NCBI GenBank assembly: GCA_016185955.1
Contig: JACPMQ010000065.1
Location: forward strand, 1 to 19,070
Origin: Candidatus Woesearchaeota archaeon
GTDB lineage: Archaea; Nanobdellota; Nanobdellia; Woesearchaeales; GW2011-AR4
DNA: 19,070 bases
Direction of reading: 5' to 3'
Under the pieces are notes generated by a model that saw only the letters and a list, made by a program, of their open reading frames with translations, searched no databases and had not been told where the DNA came from. This document shows, one piece after another, positions 1 through 6,083 of the stretch; positions within the stretch are counted from its first letter, which is position 1; the number at the start of each line of letters is the position of its first letter. The translations under genes and the position numbers were made by a program.

Positions 1-67
1 CAAGAACAACAACAACAATAGCGCTTATAGACAATTCTAAAGAAGCCTTTTTATTTTTTAAAAGCAT
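1..67 (-). CDS. Partial membrane or secreted protein, N-terminus only
   Basis: Only the first 22 codons are in the window; the gene runs off the left edge on the minus strand. The peptide reads MLLKNKKASLELSISAIVVV and continues hydrophobic: a short Lys-rich start followed by a Leu/Val/Ile stretch. That resembles the class III (pilin-like) signal or N-terminal anchor common on archaeal surface proteins (known from the family; not provable from 22 residues). The ATG at 67 is the first usable start, since an upstream in-frame ATG is closed by a stop just before it. The function of the rest is unknown. Confidence 0.6.
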   Translation of the reverse strand, partial: MLLKNKKASLELSISAIVVVVL

Positions 68-118
68 TAATCTAGCACCTCTTTCATTTATTCTTATGGA
101 TACTTATTTAGATACTTG

Positions 119-126
119 TTTATATA
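119..126 (-). promoter_or_regulatory. TATA box for the leftmost minus-strand gene
   Basis: Read on the minus strand this is TATATAAA, about 52 bases before the ATG at 67, giving a leader of roughly 25 bases. Identified by motif and position only. Confidence 0.4.
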
Positions 127-137
127 GTTTTCTGTTT

Positions 138-300
138 GTAAGGGGTTGGTGCGAAAGTCTAATCTGTGCTTGTGTGGAGCCTTAACTTACCTCTCAACCT
201 CGCAATGCTGTAGCATTGCTCAGGTCGCTTATCACAATTTTAAGAAATTTTCTGAATTGGCAAATACGCACAAGCACTTACTTTCGCACCAACCCTTGTT
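138..300. repeat. MITE-like palindromic element A (without cassette)
   Basis: The ends form an imperfect terminal inverted repeat: 138-158 contains GGGTTGGTGCGAAAGT and 280-300 its complement ACTTTCGCACCAACCC. Inner sequence (GTGCTTGTG, GGAGCC, CTCAGGTCGCTTATCACAA, GAATTGGCAAAT) is shared in the same order with the larger element at 11094-11430. A perfect small hairpin GCAATGCT-GT-AGCATTGC lies at 202-219. The two 35-nt hairpins and the spacer present in the 11094 copy are absent here, so this is an empty version. It sits just upstream of the purL promoter. A 64-codon open frame across it (146-340) is treated as chance. Confidence 0.8.
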
Positions 301-314
301 TGCAATCCAAAACC

Positions 315-322
315 TATATAAA
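315..322 (+). promoter_or_regulatory. TATA box of the pur operon
   Basis: TATATAAA preceded by an A-rich, BRE-like AAAACC, 31 bases before the purL ATG. It lies immediately after MITE A, so the element stops just short of the core promoter. Confidence 0.6.
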
Positions 323-352
323 CCTGTTATCTTGCCATAATATAGTGAAAAG

Positions 353-2725
353 ATGGGGGATGTTGATACAGATTTAATAGACATTAAAGGCATGGAAGAT
401 GCAAATCTATCAGCTTTCTTAAGAAAAAATGCTATTTCTCTAACAATATCAGAAGCAAAAAAAATAGTTGAATTAATTGGAAGGAACCCATCATTAACAG
501 AGCTTCATATGTTTAACATACAATGGTCAGAGCATTCAAGCTACAAAAGCAGCAGGCATATATTAAAAATGCTGCCGACAAAGTCTTCAAATGTTATTTT
601 AGGGCCCATAGAAGATTCCGGAATAGTAGAGCTTGGCTATATTGATGGAGAAAGGTATGGCATTGTTGTGAGCCATGAAAGCCATAATCATCCAAGCCAA
701 GTTGTTCCGTATGAAGGAGCTGCAACAGGTGTTGGAGGAATAATAAGGGATGTATTGTGCATGGGCGCAAAGGTTATAGCAACTGCTGATCCTTTAAGAT
801 TTGGAAACCCTTATGGGGAAAATAAAAATAAGGCAAGGTATATAGCAAATGAAGTCATTAATGGCATTGCCGGCTATGGAAATGCAGTCGGCATACCGAA
901 TTTAGCAGGCGATATTTATTTCAATGAAAGTTTTGATGACAATTGCTTGGTTAATGTTGTTTGCTTGGGGATTTTAAAGGAAAAGGATATAATCCACAGC
1001 TATGCTCCAAAAAATGCTGAAGGCTATGATATTATTATTGTGGGAAAGCCCACAGACAATTCAGGCTTTGGAGGAGCTGCATTTGCTTCATTAATTCTGG
1101 ATGAGGAAGCAAAGGAAAATAATCGCGGAGCAGTGCAAGTTCCCGACCCTTTTCTAAAAAATGTGCTGATAAGGGCTACTTATAAGGTATTTGAAGAAGC
1201 AAAAAAGAAAAAAATTGCTTTAGGCTTTAAGGATATGGGCGCTGGCGGCATAATGTGCTCTACTTCCGAGCTTTGCTCTGATGCAGATTATGGAGCAGAA
1301 ATCAATCTTGACAAAGTCCATGTTTCCATGAAAAATCTGCTTCCATTTGTAATACTCTGCTCAGAAACACAAGAAAGGTTTACATGGATAAGCCCAAAAG
1401 AATTTACTCCAACTTTGTTGAGAATTTACAATGAGGATTTTGCTTTGTCCACTATAGCAGAAAATGCCCGCGCAACAGTAATTGGCAATGTCACAAAAAA
1501 ACAAGATTATGTAGTCAAACACCAAGGAAAAGTAGTTTGCAATGTTCCTATCAAAGCAGTAACAAACGGAATAAGCTATGAAAGGCAGTTAAAAAAGCCT
1601 ATAAGAGATTTTAAAGAGCCACAGCTTAAAGAGCCATTAAACCATGATAATTACAATAATTACTATAGTTACAATAAAATTGCGCTGAAAATTTTAAGCC
1701 ATCCTAATGTTGCGTCAAAACAAAAATGCTACAAGCACTATGACAGGAATGTCATGGGAAATACTATAATTGAGTCGGGATTTGCAGATGCAGGCTTAAT
1801 AAGAGCAATGCCAAACAGCAAATATGGAATCGCGCTTTCTGTTGACTCCAATCCAAGATATTGCAGGATAAACCCTTATTTAGGGGCTGTTAATGCTGTT
1901 GCAGAAAGCATGAGGAATGTTGCAGCAATTGGCGCAGTTCCATCAGCTTTAACTGATTGCTTGAATTATGGGAATCCTGAAAAGCCTGAGCAATTTTATG
2001 ATTTTGCGGAAGGCGTTAGAGGCATAAAGGATGCAGCAGAAAATATTTATTTAAGGGGAACAAAAGAGCCCGTGCCTGTTATATCTGGAAATGTAAGCCT
2101 TTACAATGAAAGCTCAAAGGGCAAAGCTATAGACCCCTCTCCTGTAATAGCGTGCATTGGTGTTATGAGGGATTACGAAAAAGCTATTACCATAAAAATA
2201 AAAAAAGCCAACAGCTTATTATTTTTAGCTGGAAAAAGAAAAGACGAGCTTGGAGGCAGCATTTATTATGAAATCAATAAGGAGCTTGGAAAAAATGCGC
2301 CATTAATTGATTTTGAAGAGCAAAGAAATATTATTTATGCTGTGATTGAATGCATTGAAAATGGGCTATTGCTCAGCTGCCATGACATATCCGATGGCGG
2401 CTTATTAACAGCAATAGCTGAAATGATTTTGGGAGGAAATGCTGACGGCATTATAGGCGCTGAAATAGACTTATGCTTCTCTAACTTAAGAGACGATAAA
2501 ACGCTTTTTTCAGAAAGCCCTGGATTTGTTTTTGAGGCAGAAGAAAAAAACACAGGCAAAATTAAAGCAGTTTTTAAAAAATATAATTTGGAAATAACAA
2601 GTTTAGGAATTACTTCAGCTAATGGCTTTTTGTTAATCAAAAATAAAGATAAAAAAATAATAGATTTGCCAATCAATAAATTAAGGGAAGCATGGACAAG
2701 CGGCTTTCCTGATGCGATTAAATAA
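353..2725 (+). CDS. purL: Phosphoribosylformylglycinamidine synthase subunit PurL
   Basis: The protein has 790 residues and is the large (synthetase) subunit of FGAM synthase, which uses ATP and ammonia from PurQ to convert FGAR to FGAM in purine biosynthesis. Visible family motifs are WSEHSSYKSS around residues 58-67 (catalytic His at 61; the usual HCSYKSS has Ser in place of Cys), SHESHNHPS at 108-115, the glycine-rich EGAATGVGGIIRD, and the C-terminal half AIR-synthase-like pattern (SCHDISDGGLLTA). An Asn/Tyr-rich stretch (DNYNNYYSYN, around residue 440) is probably a surface insertion. It is slightly longer than typical archaeal PurL (about 710-760). It is the first gene of a pur operon; the TATA box at 315-322 fits the ATG at 353. 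Confidence 0.97.
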   Translation: MGDVDTDLIDIKGMEDANLSAFLRKNAISLTISEAKKIVELIGRNPSLTELHMFNIQWSEHSSYKSSRHILKMLPTKSSNVILGPIEDSGIVELGYIDGERYGIVVSHESHNHPSQVVPYEGAATGVGGIIRDVLCMGAKVIATADPLRFGNPYGENKNKARYIANEVINGIAGYGNAVGIPNLAGDIYFNESFDDNCLVNVVCLGILKEKDIIHSYAPKNAEGYDIIIVGKPTDNSGFGGAAFASLILDEEAKENNRGAVQVPDPFLKNVLIRATYKVFEEAKKKKIALGFKDMGAGGIMCSTSELCSDADYGAEINLDKVHVSMKNLLPFVILCSETQERFTWISPKEFTPTLLRIYNEDFALSTIAENARATVIGNVTKKQDYVVKHQGKVVCNVPIKAVTNGISYERQLKKPIRDFKEPQLKEPLNHDNYNNYYSYNKIALKILSHPNVASKQKCYKHYDRNVMGNTIIESGFADAGLIRAMPNSKYGIALSVDSNPRYCRINPYLGAVNAVAESMRNVAAIGAVPSALTDCLNYGNPEKPEQFYDFAEGVRGIKDAAENIYLRGTKEPVPVISGNVSLYNESSKGKAIDPSPVIACIGVMRDYEKAITIKIKKANSLLFLAGKRKDELGGSIYYEINKELGKNAPLIDFEEQRNIIYAVIECIENGLLLSCHDISDGGLLTAIAEMILGGNADGIIGAEIDLCFSNLRDDKTLFSESPGFVFEAEEKNTGKIKAVFKKYNLEITSLGITSANGFLLIKNKDKKIIDLPINKLREAWTSGFPDAIK

Positions 2726-2726
2726 C

Positions 2727-3503
2727 ATGAAAAAACCAAAAATAGCAGTTATGTATTTCCCGGGGAATAACTGCGAGGAAGAAACCAGGGAAAGGTGCAT
2801 AGAAGTTGGAATGGAAGCTGATATTGTCAGATGGAATTCCAAAGAAGACCTATCCAATTATCATGGCTTTATTATTCCAGGCGGTTTTTCTTATGAGGAC
2901 AGAATTCGCGCAGGAGTTATTGCCGCAAAGGAGAAAATAATGGAAAGCATAAGAAAAGAAGCAAATAACGGAAAACTTTTATTAGGAATATGCAATGGCG
3001 CGCAAGTTTTAGTTGAAACAGGCATGATTCCAGGCTTAAGCAATAAAGTTGAAATGGCGCTTGCCCCAAACACAAATCCTTTGGTAACGGGCTATTATTG
3101 TGCGTGGATTAACATAAAAAGCATTTACAAAAAAACATGCGCATACAACCATCTTTATGATGAAAATGAAGTCATTGCCATGCCTATTGCGCATGGCGAA
3201 GGAAGATTTGTTACAAAAGACAAAGAGCTTGCCGGAAAGCTAATAAAAAACAAGCAAATTGTTTTTAGGTATTGCGGCAATAATGGAAACATCAAAGATG
3301 AATTTCCAATAAACCCAAATGGCTCAATTTATAATATAGCTGCTATATCGAATAAAGAAGGGAATGTAATGGCTATAATGCCGCATCCTGAAAGGGCGTC
3401 ATGGCAGTGGCAAATTCCTGAACTAAAAAAAGGGAATGGCATGGCTTCAGCAATAAAGGTATTTGAATCAATGAAAAATTATATCGAAGAAAGGATGATT
3501 TAA
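2727..3503 (+). CDS. purQ: Phosphoribosylformylglycinamidine synthase subunit PurQ (glutaminase)
   Basis: A class I glutamine amidotransferase of 258 residues that supplies ammonia to PurL. The nucleophile elbow GICNGAQ carries Cys89, and MPHPER provides the His220 and Glu222 of the triad. The N-terminus FPGNNCEEET is typical of archaeal PurQ. I chose the ATG at 2727, two bases after the purL stop, because MKKPKIAVMYFPG matches family N-termini; an earlier in-frame ATG at 2712 overlaps purL and adds only MRLNN. The end of the gene is tandemly duplicated (3489-3520), which forms the leader of purS. It works in a complex with PurL and PurS. Confidence 0.96.
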   Translation: MKKPKIAVMYFPGNNCEEETRERCIEVGMEADIVRWNSKEDLSNYHGFIIPGGFSYEDRIRAGVIAAKEKIMESIRKEANNGKLLLGICNGAQVLVETGMIPGLSNKVEMALAPNTNPLVTGYYCAWINIKSIYKKTCAYNHLYDENEVIAMPIAHGEGRFVTKDKELAGKLIKNKQIVFRYCGNNGNIKDEFPINPNGSIYNIAAISNKEGNVMAIMPHPERASWQWQIPELKKGNGMASAIKVFESMKNYIEERMI

Positions 3504-3520
3504 AGAAAGGATGATTTAAA
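3489..3520 (+). repeat. Perfect 16-nt tandem duplication at the purQ/purS junction
   Basis: GAAAGGATGATTTAAA occurs twice back to back. The first copy encodes the last residues and stop of purQ; the second is entirely the purQ-purS spacer and places an AAAGGATG Shine-Dalgarno-like sequence about 8-10 bases before the purS ATG. It is probably a recent slippage duplication. Confidence 0.9.
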
Positions 3521-4159
3521 ATGGCAAATGTCGAAATGATTGTAAGATTGAAAGTTCCAGATAATGTTGCAATAACAGCATTTAACACATTGAAAAGAAT
3601 GAATTATACTGCTTTAAAAAAGCTTGAAAGGGCTGATTATTACAAGTTTGATGTTTCCGGTAATATTGCGCAATTTAAGGAAAAAATATGCAAGACAGAT
3701 ATTATAATTAATCCAAACAAGCACGAGTACAGTTTTAATTTAAATGGCACAATTAACGAAAAAAATGATGGCAAGAATAATGGCAAAGCAATAAAAATAA
3801 AAATGGCAAAAATAAATTTGCTTGTGCAGGACTTGGATAACAGTTTAGGATTATTGCTTACTTTAAAAGAAAGGCTTGGCTTCAGCAACATAATAAAGCT
3901 TGAGAAAGGAGTCTTATGGACAATGTATTTTGAACCAAAATTTTCGCCAATCGAAGATTGGCGGAAATTTTGCAATGACAACCAACGGACAAAGCAAAAC
4001 GATGCCAAAGTGCAGGGCTTATCAACGGAGCTGATAAAAATTCCGCCGTTCTATGAACGGCGGAATTTTTACAGCCGAGATGCAGAAAAAATTGCTGAAG
4101 ATATAGCAAAAAACTTATTAATGAATGAGAATTTTCAGAGATATGTTGTATTAAAATGA
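3521..4159 (+). CDS. purS: PurS, tandem-duplicated, with in-frame palindromic insert
   Basis: PurS is the small (about 80 residue) FGAM synthase subunit that bridges PurL and PurQ. This protein has 212 residues. Residues 1-75 fit PurS (IVRLKVPDN, helix ITAFNTLKRMNY, then TDIIINPNKHEYSF in place of the usual LLANP-xx-Y). After an Asn/Lys linker (76-92), a second PurS-like unit follows: KINLLVQDLDN, LLTLKERLGFSNI, LEKGVLWTMYFEP, then DAEKIAEDIAKNLL-MNENFQRY. Between the last two blocks residues about 139-186 are foreign. They are encoded by the repeat cassette at 3937-4070, and removing them restores a normal PurS strand-to-helix turn. The gene overlaps purE by ATGA. The duplication and the insert are my inference from internal alignment; the PurS assignment is also supported by operon context. 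Confidence 0.85.
   Translation: MANVEMIVRLKVPDNVAITAFNTLKRMNYTALKKLERADYYKFDVSGNIAQFKEKICKTDIIINPNKHEYSFNLNGTINEKNDGKNNGKAIKIKMAKINLLVQDLDNSLGLLLTLKERLGFSNIIKLEKGVLWTMYFEPKFSPIEDWRKFCNDNQRTKQNDAKVQGLSTELIKIPPFYERRNFYSRDAEKIAEDIAKNLLMNENFQRYVVLK
3937..4070 (+). repeat. Hairpin-spacer-hairpin cassette D inside purS
   Basis: It has a 35-nt hairpin at 3937-3971 (upper stem CGCCAATC-GAA-GATTGGCG), a 64-nt spacer, then a perfect 35-nt hairpin at 4036-4070 (16-bp stem, loop TAT, upper stem GCCGTTC/GAACGGC). The spacer contains GGACAAAGCAAAACGATGCC, shared with one mismatch with the copy at 11167-11300 read on the other strand, and more weakly with 16100-16230 and 5872-6080. It is translated as part of PurS with no stop codon. 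It is the same family as the other cassettes and closest to the 11167 copy, because both hairpins match in kind and order. Confidence 0.92.
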
Positions 4160-4917
4160 AAGACATTTTGGTTTTATTTGCGTCAAAATCAGATGAAGAT
4201 AGCTATAAGCAAGTTCTTAATGTGCTCGATAAGGAAAAAGCGAGCTATGACTTCAGGATAGCAAGCGCGCATAAAACTCCTGATGATGTTGATGCTATTT
4301 TAAAAAATGATTACAAAGTTGTGATTGCAGGAGCTGGTTTGTCTGCCGCACTGCCTGGATTTATTGCTTCAAAAACGATAAGGGCTGTTATAGGAGTTCC
4401 ATGCAAAGGCAATTATGAGGGGCTTGATGCGCTGCTTTCTATTGTGCAAATGCCTCCTGGAATTCCTGTTTTAGCGACTGGAGTCAATAATGCGGCTGGA
4501 GCAGCTTATGCTGCTGTGCAAATGCTTAAAAAAAATGAGAAGGTAGTTTTAATTGGCGATAATAACACTAAGGCTTTTAGAAATGCAGAGCAAATCCTTA
4601 AGCAGTTTGAAATCAATCATGTCCATTCAAACCAATTATCAGAAAATGCAATAAATATAGCATTTGTTTATTTTGATGAGCCAATAGAAAAGAAAAAAGA
4701 GCTTGCTATTTACTGCCCTTTACTGCTTGAAGAGGATGATAAAGCGGAATCTTCATTAAACCTTTTGAAGCATTCCAACCATGGATTATGGGTTGGCTTG
4801 AATAATGGCACAAATGCCGCACTCGCAGCAATAGAAATACTGAATATTGATAATAGATATGAAGAAAAACTCATAAGATACAGAAAAGATATAGCAAAAA
4901 AGGTAAAAAGTCAATAA
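4156..4917 (+). CDS. purE: N5-carboxyaminoimidazole/AIR carboxylase PurE with degenerate C-terminal repeat
   Basis: Residues 1-150 form a complete PurE domain: ASKSDEDS (phosphoribosyl site), SAHKTPD at 37-43 with the active-site His, AGAGLSAALPGF, VIGVPC, and GLDALLSIVQMPPGIPVLAT followed by GVNNAAGAAYAA. It catalyses formation of CAIR in purine synthesis. Residues about 128-253 look like a second, reduced PurE-like unit: IYCPLLLEEDDKAESSLNLL and GLNNGTNAALAAIEIL parallel VIGVPCKGNYEGLDALLSIV and GVNNAAGAAYAAVQML. The second unit lacks the AHKTP motif, so it is presumably structural. No purK is in the window. It starts inside the purS stop (ATGA) and ends one base before purC. Confidence 0.94.
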   Translation: MKDILVLFASKSDEDSYKQVLNVLDKEKASYDFRIASAHKTPDDVDAILKNDYKVVIAGAGLSAALPGFIASKTIRAVIGVPCKGNYEGLDALLSIVQMPPGIPVLATGVNNAAGAAYAAVQMLKKNEKVVLIGDNNTKAFRNAEQILKQFEINHVHSNQLSENAINIAFVYFDEPIEKKKELAIYCPLLLEEDDKAESSLNLLKHSNHGLWVGLNNGTNAALAAIEILNIDNRYEEKLIRYRKDIAKKVKSQ

Positions 4918-4918
4918 G

Positions 4919-5875
4919 ATGATTCCTGACACAATAATCAAAAGCCAATTAAAGCACACTTTGGACAAAACAGACTTTAAAATTGGCAGAAAGTATGAAG
5001 GCAAGGTAAGGGACAACTATATTCTTGACGGAAAAAGGCTGATAATAACAACAGACAGGATTTCAGCTTTTGACAGGGTTTTGTGCTCAATTCCCTTTAA
5101 AGGGCAGGTTCTCAATCAAACATCATCTTTCTGGTTTGAAAAAACGAAGGATGTTGTTAAAAACCACGTTATAGAAGTGCCTGATGAAAATATGATGCTT
5201 GTGAAAGAATGCAAGCCTTATCCTGTGGAAATGGTTGTAAGGGGCTACATAACTGGCGTAACAACAACATCTGCATGGTACAGTTATGAAAAAGGCATCA
5301 GAAATTTTTGCGGCAATATAATGCCTGAAGGAATGAAAAAAAACCAGAAATTTGAGAAGCCAATTATAACACCCTCAACAAAAGCAGAGCATGGGCTTCA
5401 TGATGAGTCTATTTCAGGAGAGGAAATAATAAAGCGCGGCTTAATGGAAGAAAAAACTTATAGATTGATGGAAAGGGCTGCATTGGCATTATTTGACTTT
5501 GGAGCAAAGCTTGTTGCAAAAAATAATTTGATTTTAGTTGACACAAAATATGAATTCGGCAGCTTAAATGGCGAGCTTGTGCTAATTGATGAAGTGCATA
5601 CCCCGGATTCTTCAAGATATTGGATAAAAGATACGTATAAAGAATTATTTTCAGAAGGAAAAGAGCCTCAGAAACTTGATAAGGAATATGTAAGGCAGTG
5701 GCTTGCAAGCAAAAATTTTATTGGGCAGGGGCAAATACCCAAAATACCTAATGAAGTAAAGGTTGAAGCTGCAAAAAGGTACATTACAGCTTATGAAATG
5801 GTAACAGGAGAAGAATTTAATGCAAAAGAAGGCGATGTTTTAGGAAGGATTGAAGCGAGGCTTAAATTAAGGTAA
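4919..5875 (+). CDS. purC: Phosphoribosylaminoimidazole-succinocarboxamide (SAICAR) synthase
   Basis: An ATP-dependent ligase of 318 residues that joins CAIR and aspartate. Motifs are YEGKVRDNY at 26-34, TTDRISAFD at 44-52, PVEMVVRGYITG around 102-113, the central TPSTKAEHGLHDE, and VDTKYEFG with LIDEVHTPDSSRYW further on. It is of the longer (yeast Ade1-like, about 300 residue) type rather than the short 240-residue bacterial type. It begins one base after the purE stop, so it is in the same operon and probably translationally coupled. Its TAA stop (5873-5875) lies inside the terminal repeat of element B, so the coding end and the repeat coincide. Confidence 0.97.
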   Translation: MIPDTIIKSQLKHTLDKTDFKIGRKYEGKVRDNYILDGKRLIITTDRISAFDRVLCSIPFKGQVLNQTSSFWFEKTKDVVKNHVIEVPDENMMLVKECKPYPVEMVVRGYITGVTTTSAWYSYEKGIRNFCGNIMPEGMKKNQKFEKPIITPSTKAEHGLHDESISGEEIIKRGLMEEKTYRLMERAALALFDFGAKLVAKNNLILVDTKYEFGSLNGELVLIDEVHTPDSSRYWIKDTYKELFSEGKEPQKLDKEYVRQWLASKNFIGQGQIPKIPNEVKVEAAKRYITAYEMVTGEEFNAKEGDVLGRIEARLKLR

Positions 5876-6080
5876 CTGCTAACACAATATAAAGGGTTTT
5901 TGCGAATTCAGTGCTTGTGCGTAATTTGATAGTGACAAGCCGTGGTTAAGGCAAAACGATGCCAAATGTATGGTTTATCGGTTTCGTCATTGCGAAAATT
6001 CCACCACTAAAAGCGGTGGAATTTTCGGAAGCATTCTCCACTCCTTTGGCTTTATTCGATTTAGTTGTGTAGATACTGGT
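5872..6080. repeat. Mosaic repeat element B filling the purC-elp3 gap
   Basis: The left end GTAACTGCTAACA and the following GGGTTTTTGCGAATTCAGTG match the outer right part of the MITE at 11094-11430, inverted. Next comes the cassette spacer (GGCAAAACGATGCC at 5950-5963) and one 35-nt hairpin at 5993-6027 (lower stem GAAAATTCC, upper stem ACCACT/AGCGGT); the other hairpin is lost. The right end (CTTTGGCTTTAT and TAGATACTGGT) matches the small element at 9922-9995. Three repeat types are therefore spliced here, occupying virtually all the space between two convergent stop codons. Confidence 0.82.
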
Positions 6081-6083
6081 TTT

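Noticed and set aside
146..340. 64-codon plus-strand open frame
   Set aside because: It lies wholly over MITE A and its flank; the residues are the translation of inverted repeats, and the corresponding frame is broken in the related element C.
2335..2739. 134-codon minus-strand frame
   Set aside because: It lies antisense to the conserved C-terminal domain of PurL.
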